DNA from: Nephromyces sp. MM_2019
Taxonomy: Eukaryota; Apicomplexa; Aconoidasida; Nephromycida
Direction: 5' to 3'
DNA length: 64,000 nt
Assembly (NCBI GenBank): GCA_015657535.1
Contig: JADHZB010000189.1
Coordinates: forward strand, 1 to 64,000
In this document: positions 38,901-49,613 of the stretch, piece after piece
Numbering within the stretch: position 1 is the first letter of the stretch
Layout of the letters: every line of letters begins with the position of its first letter
Made by a program: the position numbers and the translations under genes
The notes under the pieces: generated by a model
Told to the model about the DNA's origin: nothing
Databases searched by the model: none
The model's input: only the letters and a program-made list of their open reading frames with translations

Positions 38901-41900
38901 CAAACATTAGCAAAAAATAGACTTTAACTATATAAACTTCTTGATACTGAGACTAGCATGGAATAGCGTATCACCTAGTCTTTGCTTATTATAGTAATAT
39001 TATGACTTACGCTTAGCGCTTTAAAACAATCAGAGAGCCTTTCTAAACTGATTCTTCCCTCAGGCCTGATGAGCCATCGCCCGGCTGCTGCATCATCAGC
39101 CTGCAATTACGCATTATAGACGATGATAAATCCAACAAAATTCGCAGTTTATTAAGCGAAAAATTTGATAAATATTCGCTGAATGTTATGAAAAAACGTA
39201 TACACATCAGAGAGCATAATGAGGAAATTTGTTAACATAAAAGCGCCTGTAGAGATGAAACACGAACACACTCACATAAACACACTAAAATTAGCAAAAG
39301 ATACATCAATATATGCGCATTATGCCAATGAGACTCACGCATAATTCACGCATCAAAGACATTGAAATAGAAGAAGTATACATGCAAGTGAAGTGATGCG
39401 AAAACCACTTTGAAAGCAAGAGTTTTGAAGATAGCAGAATTTCATGAAATATCAAAATTCGCTAATAGCACACACAGAACATCTTTATTGAGAATCGATC
39501 AAGTGCATTTTCCTCTTTTATGGTGGAAAATTTATAAAATTATTTTTTTCCCTCTACATTGACACATTAATCGCACGAATTTTCTTCTATTAAAACTAGG
39601 CTGCAGCGGTGGGAGGGTATGTATGCAAGACGTTGAGCAGTGTGAAGTTTCAGTGAGCGTGTGTGTGTGTGTGTAGCTACGGGAGTGCTTTCCTCAAAAA
39701 AAAAATCAAAGCATCTAACCTGGTATGAGTAAATGCATTCATATGCTTTACCACCGGAATCAACGTCGTTTTCTTCTTTTGAAATGATATTTTCTCCTTT
39801 CTTATGAATAGAATTTTTTGGATTCACTCCGTAGACAAAGAAACTAAACGGCTTTCGGTGCTTGTATTCATCTTCAATATATATAGCATCCAGGGAAAAG
39901 TCGTACAAAAGTTCCTCCTTACTTTCCCTAACAAAATTCATCCCCCAAAAAAAAATGGGGCAAGAAGATAACACGATGCGTAAAATAACAGCAAAACAGA
40001 CAAAATATGAACATTCTGGGAAAGACAAGGTTAATTTAGAAAATCGCCATAAGCATATCTTCAAAATGCAAGTTTATAATAATATTGATTAATAGAAATT
40101 CCCGAGTTTTTTTATTTTTCAGGATAATAAAAAGGACAAAAATTTTGGCCCATTAAGTTGAGAGGAGGGAGGAACATGTAAAAGATGAAGGTTTCAATAC
40201 AAAAATAGTGATTTAAAATGATTGAAAAATCAAACATTTAATGCATACAAAATATATTTGACTATAAAAAAATGATAAATCCAAAATTTTCACTTGTAAG
40301 AAACATTATTTTTTACTAAAAATTCCAGACATTGCTCTTTAATTCTGCCTTCAAACCAGGAATGTAAGTGCCTCTTACTGCGTTAGTTCGTATTTCTGTA
40401 CTTTTATGTATGTGTGGGATGGTGGGTATCTATGTTGTTTTTAAAGCGTAAAGTTTGTGTTTAAATAAACTTTAGAAACATCCGCATTTCACGAAAAACC
40501 AGAAAACTAAATTTAAAGGCACTGCCAAAGTATAACTCAGAAGATATTCTCTCTTTAAACAAGCTTAGAATTCTTGAATAATCTCATTCCAATCCTGGAG
40601 GAAAGCATCCACAGAAAGAAGTACGCTAAAAATTGAAGATATAACATCTCATGAAAATAATGATTTTTTTTTTCAGTGTGATAATATGATATATTCCCTG
40701 TGTATCATTATATGATTCCTTCGCTCCTATATTTACTTGGAGCATTTCAATGCCTAGTGAAGCTAAAAATGTAGAATTTCTAACGATTCATATTCTATAA
40801 AGCAAAAAAGGCTATTTTATTGTGTGCGTGAGTTCCACGAATAACTAACGTAAACAAAAGGCAAAATTTGCCACGCATTTCGGCTATAAAGAAGCTCGGC
40901 TCACCCTGCACGCCCCACACGAATCTTTTTTCCTTCAGCAGTCACAAGAAAGAATTTCCAAACTTCATTGCTGCTACCCCCCTTCTTAGAAGTTTTCGAA
41001 CCTGAGGCTCAAAGAAAGATTCCAAAGAAATCAAAATCTAATATACACACACAGCTTCAAACAGAATCAAGCACATAAATCTCAATACATTAGAATCACG
41101 CACACAAATGTCAAAAAGGGCGGAATCATTGAACAAAGTAGCGGACAAATAAATTTGACACGGTCAGCTAGACTTTCCATAGAACTTAGATGACCGTTTT
41201 AAGCTAAACAACTGAGAAAACCTTCATACCACAGAAAAAAGGAATGCTAAAAAGAGAAAAAAGGCAACACAGCTAAAGCTAGCTAAAAATACTGAAAACA
41301 ATGAATACTCACATAAATAAAAAGCGTCAAAGTTAGATGTGAAAAATCACTGCCGAATAAGCAAATATGCAGCACAATTTTCAAACTAAATTAGAAGGCC
41401 TAATAGCATTTTTCTTAATTTCATTAAATGAATCGCTCTTTCAAAAATGGCTTTTAAGGTGCGTGATTTTCCGGGTTTTTGTGCGTGGATTTTCTGCGTG
41501 CGTATGTGTTCACGTGCACGCGCTCGTGTGCGTATGTACTCCTCTGTATTCCCGTGTGTATTCTTGGCTTGAGAGCTTCAGTTTCGATCTTTCAATTTCT
41601 CTTCCAGCAAAAAAAAAAAATAAAAACAAGAAGCAAACTGCTGTAGAGAGCTATGCCTACCATGATTAGCAGCTTCTATAGCATGGTGCATCGGATCCTT
41701 AAGCATAGATTCTAACTTTGGGCCAACTCTTAATAATTTTGCAAAGAGAGATTCTCCATATAATCTCACGTTGACCTCATCATCAAATGATGATTCAACC
41801 TCACTATTTCTCAATGATCTTCTTGGATCAGGCCATAATTTACGCACATTCATCCATAATTCACCGTGATAAACATCAATAGGTCGATAGAACATATTCA

Positions 41901-44900
41901 GATCTCCGACAAGGATAGTCGGTAGTTCATAATTTAGCCTAAAAAGGTGAAAAAACATAATCTATAGGAGCCTCATTAAAAAACAAAATTATCCACCTAA
42001 CAAGTAAATCATCGGCAAATTATTCAGAAAAAAAATGAGTGGAAACTCAATTAAAAAACAGCTTCAAGTGCGAAAAAAAAAGGCCACACTTTTTCTATAT
42101 ATCTCCTATGATGAATTCTCTTTTCCCTTTTCCTATAGGCATTTCATGATATCTTTATTTTTCCTTTAGATTGATGGAAATATGGAATCTTTTTTAAATT
42201 ATAATTCATTAGTTTTAATACATTTGTTTGTTTAAAAAAAAACACCGTGAAGATGTAGACGAAACTGCGAAAATCAAAGAGAAACGCCTTTATAAATGAA
42301 AATTATAAAAACAGTACGGTTTTCTTCATTAAGAAAATTTATTATTTTCAGTTTTTGTACGCTTTTTTAATGAGAATATCATCACCAAACAATTCGTCGC
42401 AGCATGCCTGATATCATCAATCTAAGCAGCTTCTTGGGCATCATTCAAGTCAAAATCTGCTTCATAAACACGAAAAAATAGGGGCAAAAAGGCTATATTC
42501 GCTATGAAGAAGATTTTTTCGGTAAAAATCTTCTTCATTTTAGCTGCTCATTCGAAGATATCTCGCTCTAAAAACTGAGCGCAGCAAAATTCAAATTTCT
42601 TGCTAACAAATCTTCCGGCGTGTGTGGGTAGCAAAATCTGAAGAATTCTCAGTAATACCACTAACTCCTGTAATATTTAGATACAAATCTTTCCAATTAA
42701 CAGATAATTTATAAGAGTTGTCTAATCACATGGCGATACTAAAATACTTGGATCCTCCACATCTCTTCATTAACTTGCACTTCCTTTATCTTTTTTTCCA
42801 CCTAAAAAACGTCAAAGAAAACTAAAAAATAAAAAAAATAAAAAAAATAAATAAAAAAGCACTTCATTTTAAGTCTTTTTAACTCTTTAAAACTAGTGTT
42901 AATTCAAAAAATATCCATCTTTTACCTGATTTCCCATAGCTTACAACGTAGTGCGTGAAGAAACCTAATTTTTCGACTAAACAGGCTGTATAATCTTCCG
43001 CTTGTTGGAACGTAGGTGTTCAATATGACGAAATTAGGAAAAAAAGTTACTATTAAACGACCCTCTTTATTTAATTCTAGTCCATCAAGTGCTGTTGAGG
43101 TAGCAATTGCAGGAACCAACCTCCATGATAAATTACTAACCACTGTAAGCTTGCTTTTAGCCTCTTTTATTTCGTTAAAATCCTCTCCATTTAATTCTTT
43201 AATGCAAACAATTTTATTCGCCGTTTTACTGGCTGATTCTTCCTTTTCATAGTAATAGAGCACTACAGCATTCTCTGGTTGGCAGGTAGAGTTTGGACTG
43301 CTTGAATCGTTTTCATGCTTTTCCTCGATTTGTTGACTCAGTGATTTAAACGAATCAAACGGCTCACAATCCGCATGAGTCGCCGTCAATTTGCTTGAAC
43401 GTACAAAAGTAGCAGTCCCACTATAGCCTAAAGTGTCCAAAGCAAACGCTTTTTTACTCGCAGTGAAGAGAGTGAGAGAGAAAGAGTGACATACATATAA
43501 ATTTATATATCTTTCTCTCTAAATATTAACATTAAATAATAAGGCTGATAATATAAAACGAACATCCTTAAATACAAAAATTTTAGGAACTGCTTTATAG
43601 ACAAGACATTCCAACTTATTTCTATTGGCTACAGCCAGGCTTTAACAGCTCAACGAAGGCTCATTCACCTGCATAGTAGTCAAAACGCTCGGAAAATGAG
43701 GTGTTAAAAAATACAGAGACTTAACCCCGTATCAAACTTAAGCTCAATTAGCAGCTAAATAAGCCTACTGGTCTTAAATCAAAAAGGATTCGGAAATATA
43801 TATACAAAATTGCTATTATAAACAAGCTACTCCGCTTCATTACCTAGCTACTCGAAAGGAATCTATATCGTAAAATCTAAGACTTTTAGATAAGTGGAAT
43901 ATGAGCAATTTTATCACATTAAAATGCCATAGGTTACGCACATTCTAAATTACTGAGATAAACCAGATAAATCACCAATTATGGCAAAACACAACTTCCA
44001 TCTAAAGACTCCAAAGATGCTTAATAGCAAGGCAAAAGCATCAACTTCAGGCTTTTTTATGTAGAATAAAATGCAAAATAAGAGCTAAAGGATGGAGAAA
44101 GGGACTCTTTTTGTTATCCACTTCTGAATTCTCCATATTAAAGCAGTCAGAATCCGCTAGATGAAGAAAAAGATTCATAAGCAAAGCGCAGGAATTTGAA
44201 AATAAAAAGGCAGATAACCAGATAAAAAAGCTTCTTTTCAAACAACTAACCACCGCAAGCCACAACCTTATTGCAGCAGGACCAGAAAGTTTGCCATCCA
44301 TTTAAATTAGCAGCATAGCTTGATGGTTGCTCCATTAGACGCTCCCTGCTGAGCTTTGTTTCCTATATAAAAGTGTACCAGAAAAAAATGATTTTCTACA
44401 ATAAAAGCCTTAATTTTACATCGAATTCCTTCTTATGGCGGATTTTCTAGTAAATTATTTTTAAATTAGCAGACACAGTTTAATCGCAGAAAAATCTTCA
44501 GGAAATAAAAAATTCAAAATATTTGCTATTAAAAAGTAATGCAAAATCTTCAAAATTCAAGATATCTAAGAATAACTAGCGCCTCGAAAAGAAAAAAGAC
44601 ACCGAATTTTCAAGTGTTGCCTCTGCTGCATTGATTTGTGCTTCCTAATTCGCATCATTCCTGCGTATGATCTGACGAAAAAATGTGCCAAAAATACAGC
44701 AGTAACCATGTTTTATCCAGAAGCACCCAGAAGTGTTACATAAATACATATTCAGCAGTCGCCATCCTTGTAATAAAATAATGAAAGAAAATTAAGAATT
44801 TGTAGCGGCCAATGGAAGCAAACTTTGTGAAGAAAATTTTCATACACAGTTCGGGTATGGAAAGGGCATATTTCTAAATCGATATAAACGAGCATGAAAT

Positions 44901-46453
44901 AAAATTAATCAAGACACAATCTGCCGCTGAATTTATTACAGCTTAAAAAAATAAAGCTAAATCCATTAATTTTTGCTATAATTTCCTTAAACCTTTGTAA
45001 ATATTGCATTGTAAGAAGCGTGCATGAATTATCAGTAAGAAGATAATTACGTCACAACATGCCTCTAAGAGAAACATCTCATACTGAAATTTTCCTAGGT
45101 ATAAATCGACAAAATTAATATACAAAAATGTAATCTAAATGATATATTAATACTTCTATTGGCTCCCATATACTAAAAGCTACTCCAATTTTTGTATTTA
45201 TTTTTCAATTTCTGGTCTTCAAAAACGCAGAAAAAGGCTATATCTTTCCTAAATTATTCTTAACTTTCCGGTAAAATAATTTTATTCACTATTGCAGCCT
45301 GAATACAATTTGGAAATATATTTTTTACAATTACTTTGAAAAAATCAAGAGAAATGTTAAACAAACATATTAAAGAGCAAGAAACAGAAAAATATGATAA
45401 AACCCTCAAAAAAGCGCAGAACAAAGCTTCAACAATTAATGTGTACAAGTGGGGACATCAATGCAAACAGTAGCAGTATCATTGGATTCGTTAAAAAGAG
45501 GCCTACACACCAATTTCAAAGGATAAAATTCTCACCCTGCGGTAGCCATACGGCTTAAGAGGCATGCTTTTGTGGGAGCAGATGAAGCAAAACGGAGAAA
45601 AGCAACAGGTAGGATGGAAATGAATAGCTTCAAAGCGTAATAGAGAGTGTAGGAACCTACCAGGAAACAGCATGAACGCAACTTTTGCAGCCTCTTGATA
45701 TCAAAACATCTTCCAAACATTGCATATTAAATATAAATTATCAAAATAGAAGACAAAAGTAAAAATTATATTAATATGATTTTCTTATTCAATAAAATGA
45801 TTTATAAATCTAACTATGCAAATCTTTCTGAAGAATGACTGCTTCAGTGAAACATCATGATAGACCCAAAAAGCAAGGCCGCAAAATCATGATCTCATCA
45901 TGTTATACGAGATAAAATAGTATACCAGTGAAACTATTCCATTTGGTAAAAACAAATTCCTAAAATAAGAAGCATTACAAGATTAATTGAAGAGGAGACT
46001 TCAACACGCTACAGAGAGAAACTAAACAAGCGATTTAGTGTTTACAGACATTGAAAGGAGCACACTGAAGTCACAAATGGTAGGTTAAATACTAAAAAAA
46101 GGCAAATTCATGCGAAAATCAACGATTTTACAAAGAAAATGACTGAGAAAGAAGGAAAGCTCAAAAACACTAAAAATGATGAAAGGGATTTATAAAAATC
46201 ATCTTAACGGTGACGAGGTTCATACAATAATGTGTCAAGGCATTCCTAATGAGCTACAGCTTCAAATTTCAACCTGAAGGCACAAAATGTCCACGTCATG
46301 GCGATCCAGGAAATTTGATACTGAGCCGTAAGTTGCAGTTATTAAAGATGCAGTCGAGGACCAGCCCGCTGTGTTCCACACTACAATTCTATAAGATTGG
46401 GATTCAGAGCACATATCGGAAAAATCAATGCTAAGCAGCAAATATTCATACAA
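31910..46453 (-). CDS. APEX2: AP endonuclease 2 (APE2/Apn2-like, ExoIII family), multi-exon
   Basis: Nuclear base-excision repair enzyme that cuts DNA 5' of abasic sites and trims 3' ends. Exons (minus): 46453-46274, candidate 45959-45926, about 43425-42912, 41938-41661, about 39927-39720, 38352-38158, 37424-37353, 34858-34598, cassette 33683-33570, 32949-31910. Family motifs appear in order: RIVVWNTAGW and DILCLQ (the catalytic Glu should open the next exon); GYSGTATF; ILNTYVPTSG (catalytic Tyr); GDLNMFYRPIDV (catalytic Asp/Asn); RYTNE joined to GARIDYIMID; YDSQFF then VYTPPKYSDHIAVSL (catalytic Asp-His). The last exon is a 345-residue Ser-rich tail ending QLDIRSFFAKKSE, a canonical PIP box for PCNA binding. 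That favours APE2 over APE1. No GRF zinc finger is seen. Most joins match phase. Those at 45.9, about 40 and about 36 kb are unresolved, so short exons may be missing. The start could be Met1 or Met14 (MCSESQSYR). Confidence 0.85.
33570..33683 (-). CDS. Symmetric cassette exon of APE2 with a second PIP-like motif
   Basis: GC-richer island inside the last APE2 intron. Acceptor ggtacag before 33683, donor GCTG|GTGTGC at 33570, length 114 nt, phase 1 on both sides. It can therefore be included or skipped without changing frame. It encodes SYMRSLNTRTRTSQPHLL, then RQSSTITEFFRNS. The SSTITEFF core matches the hydrophobic and aromatic positions of a PIP box but has Ser at the usual Gln. Confidence 0.5.
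39655..39676. repeat. GT dinucleotide microsatellite
   Basis: Run of GT units (gtgagcgtgtgtgtgtgtgt) in an APE2 intron on the plus strand, close to the donor at 39719. Confidence 0.8.
42504..42538. repeat. 15-bp inverted repeat in APE2 intron
   Basis: atgaagaagattttt (42504-42518) pairs exactly with 42524-42538 around a five-base loop tcggt. It lies between the APE2 exons at 42912 and 41938. Confidence 0.85.
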
Positions 46454-46805
46454 AAAAACAGCAAAAAAACCTGATCATTTCTACTTGCTGTGCTGCACAG
46501 AAATAAAAGCCATTGAAGGCAACAGGACACTAGGTTGTACTAATACTATTGTTTGCAGTATCTTGCAATCCTTTTGACGAAGTACTTGTCACGGCTGGGG
46601 ACCGAGTAGGTGTGGACGACGCGGGTCTGCAGTTTTAGCCCGTGTCTGAAGGAATATTCAATTATCATGCGAGGACACAGTTTACTGCAATGTTGGCACT
46701 GTCACATTTATCGCCAACAAACCAAATCCTGTACTACGTTTTAGTTCAAAATAGCAGTACTTGATGATCCTTTTGCTCCTCAATATTTGGGCTCTTTTGT
46801 TTGAC

Positions 46806-47057
46806 TTATTTAGTGCTATTATGGCGTTTCCTTGACGCAAGCCACCCTACGTACTGCGCATCCAACAAATCTAGCATGCTGCTCGTATATTGCCTCCCTC
46901 TCTCTCGATTTGATTTAAAGATGAAATACAAAAATTGCATGATATGTAACCGTGGCCCAAATCGGTATAATTGACATTTGTAGGCTGGAAAATCCTTGAA
47001 AAGGCGGTGTTTTACAGCTTTGATATCAGGCAGCATCCTCCAAGGACTACGTAACAT
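46806..47057 (-). CDS. Hypothetical small ORF beginning inside a tandem repeat
   Basis: An 83-codon minus frame with ATG, starting MLRSPWRMLPDIKAVKHRLF and ending basic (SRKRHNSTK). Its start lies in a 40-bp tandem duplication, whose second copy carries a parallel ATG (MLRSSWRLLPDI) in another frame that soon stops. It is 350 bp upstream of APE2 on the same strand. No family is recognised; it may be chance or a relic. Confidence 0.25.
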   Translation of the reverse strand: MLRSPWRMLPDIKAVKHRLFKDFPAYKCQLYRFGPRLHIMQFLYFIFKSNRERGRQYTSSMLDLLDAQYVGWLASRKRHNSTK

Positions 47058-47108
47058 TGAGAATGTCAGGCAGTAACCTCCAAGAGCTACGTAGCATTAT
47101 TGAGAATA
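47026..47108. repeat. Imperfect 40-bp tandem duplication
   Basis: Two copies of a unit starting tcaggcag (47026 and 47066) and running through cctccaag..ctacgta..attgagaat. They differ by several substitutions and a small insertion in the second copy. Confidence 0.8.
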
Positions 47109-49206
47109 TCCCATCAACTTCTGAACACTGCACCAGTTACTAGCTTATTTATGACGGTTATATCGAGATTACTCGGCTTATTAATATTTTTAATGCTAAT
47201 TAAGTTATTCAAGTTCTCAGCTTAATATAATTATCCAACATATGCTCATCTCATATTTACTGGCATGTCTATCATGGGTACCATTACTCATAATTTTTCC
47301 AGCAGCGCGACTTTTAATCGTCGCAAGACTAATTATACTCCAAGAGGGCTATAGAATGACAAAAAAATGCACCGCTTTCATGTACTGTATATTTCAAAGA
47401 TTCATGAGGATGCACCACTGTTAAAGCGTGCAACTACCCATACGATAAATATTGTCGTCGAGCCTATTTAGCGGAGTAAACACGACATTCCCATGCCATC
47501 ATTTACTCCTGAAATATGTAGGGAAAAATCAGTGTTTAATAAAGTTCTTCCGCAATATGATATTAATGAAATTGTAACCTTTATGGCCGCTTCATCCTAC
47601 AATTTGTTCAGGATATGCATATATCCAGATTATTTAGCCTACTCGGGCATTGAAATTTTCCTTAGTACGAAGAATAAGCTAGTTTTATAATTAGACCCAT
47701 ATTATTTCATAAATTTCGCCCTTCTCACGGCTTAGCGGTCGTAGGTTGTGCAATTTCACTTCAGGATTAAATAGATTACCTTTTTCGGCAAGAATGAATC
47801 AATTTAGCTACAGGAATTCAGGAACTAAGACCAAATGTTTTACTGAATCCCCCTTTTCGAGGGCGTTCTGTGTGCCTAAGCGAATTTAAACTCTTTCAGC
47901 TGACTACATTTTAAGAAAACATAATTTGCACTAGATATAATATTTTTTTTATTTTTTATTGGGTATTTTTGAGTTAGCGTAAAAGAGTATTTAAGTGAAA
48001 ATCTAATGAATGTATTTTCACGAACAGTCCGCTCGCGATATTGTACAAACCCAAAGTTTAACAATCCCCTAGCAGAGGCAGCGTAGTTTGGAATATCCAT
48101 AAGCTAACTCATTAATCCTACGATTTGTTTGCCGGCATTATTAATTTTGGCTAGCTAAGCCTACGGTTCCCCCACGATTCAATTGAGCGATTAGCTTTTA
48201 TTTTACAAAGCAAAGTATGCTTTTGTCTAGTACGCTGCTCTTTTAAACAATGTTCTCGGTTTTAATTTGATAATTTTATGAAAGCTGTATTTGATATAGC
48301 AGCAGACCTTGATAATATATTATATGCAGAGCTCGTGTTGTTTCGGCTAGATTTACTTTTCTTTCCCAAAGCACCCTCAATTATTTTTTTTTACTTTTTG
48401 AAACATTAGTTTCCAGTAAAATTGCAATACTCAGACAACCAATTTAGCACGCCAGATCCTTTGTAGAAGCACAACGGAATCTTGAGTCTTAAAATATTTA
48501 AAACTCGATGATTTAAAATTTTTTGAATACATTTTTTGATAATTTAACAACTCATCAGGTATTGCTATTGGGTAAAAGCTTTTTTGCGCTTCTAAGGGAA
48601 AATATATTGATGATGCGATGTAGAAAGAATAGTTTTAGAAGCAAAAATTGTTTTGTGGATAATTCATTAAAAAAAACTACACGCAAAGTTTTTAAAAAAA
48701 AAATTATTCATAACATTGCAGTTTGCATCGAGCGCAGCAATATCAAAAGCATAGCTTACCATATAAGGCAGTAGCTATAAAATTAGTATCATTAATTATG
48801 AAAAGGAGTATAAACAAGAAGTGATATTTAAGGAAATAATAGAGTGCGCCCGGAGCTAGCGTTCTTGTGAGGCGCTTGATATATCATTAAGTGGTTAAAA
48901 AATTTTGGTGAAATGCTTTATTCAATGTAACAAACTAACATTTGATTTAGTTGTGCGTAATATAGATGGTAATGAATCAATAGGCAATATCTATAATAAA
49001 ATAATTAGCATAATAAATTATTTTAAATAAATGTGAATTAACAATTTAATCAAAATAAATATGCGGGGGATCCAACTAGCACGGCAGAAATAACTACAGG
49101 GAAATGGTGGTAAAATGGTAAAAAGCTAAGTTCCATAAGATTCACATGCAGCTACGTAAAATATTATAATCGCACAAAAATGAACGTAAAAAGCGGCCAT
49201 GATGTT

Positions 49207-49425
49207 TTATACTAAACATTGGCTTAGCGAAAGTGCCCGCTCGAGAGGCGTGCTCTCTTCTCTTTTACGCTGAGAATTTTGTACTCTAATTCTCCCAGAA
49301 ACTTCATGATCCGCATTCCAAACAGTCATTTCCACATCCATGTGCTCTCTTGCGTTAATCCTCGTGTTTGATGATTTACAGTAGCTGGAATATCGTTGAG
49401 CACCATTTATGCTCTTCAACAGCAT
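49207..49425 (-). CDS. Hypothetical small ORF 3' of the kinase
   Basis: 72 codons with ATG, hydrophilic and even in composition (NAREHMDVEMTVWNADHEVS). It lies about 190 bp beyond the kinase stop on the same strand. It could be a small gene, an exon of an alternative kinase 3' end or chance. No splice site that would join it to the kinase was found. Confidence 0.2.
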   Translation of the reverse strand: MLLKSINGAQRYSSYCKSSNTRINAREHMDVEMTVWNADHEVSGRIRVQNSQRKREESTPLERALSLSQCLV

Positions 49426-49613
49426 ACAAAAGGCATTTTTTTGCTAATGAGGAGTACCTCTTTTAAAAAAATTGCAAGTTTAAATATTGAGCCAATGAAA
49501 TTCCTCCGGTGCGATTAATGATGGGAGGCCTTATTTAATTTTCTACGCGATTTAAACATACAAACTGGAATCGCGCTATTGCCTTTACTTTATCTTCTTT
49601 AAAACATTTGCTT

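Larger units (their letters stand above)
46454..49613. other. Spacer between APE2 and the kinase gene
   Basis: About 3.2 kb of balanced to AT-rich DNA. It must contain the APE2 promoter near 46.5 kb and the 3' flank of the kinase near 49.6 kb. Small frames at 47242, 47493, 47876 and 48523 have no support. Two slightly better ones are listed separately. Confidence 0.4.

Noticed and set aside
38715..38903. Minus frame between APE2 exons at 39720 and 38352
   Set aside because: The flanking exons already join at phase 0 (SYQ to EPFTF) and this segment has no fitting acceptor.
39567..39720. End of the 165-codon minus frame beyond CAG|GTTAGA
   Set aside because: It reads through the GT microsatellite (THTHTRS) and lies past a donor, so it is intron.
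41490..41560. GTGCG-rich stretch in a plus frame (CVCVHVHALVCVC)
   Set aside because: Purine-pyrimidine alternating simple sequence in an APE2 intron, not coding.
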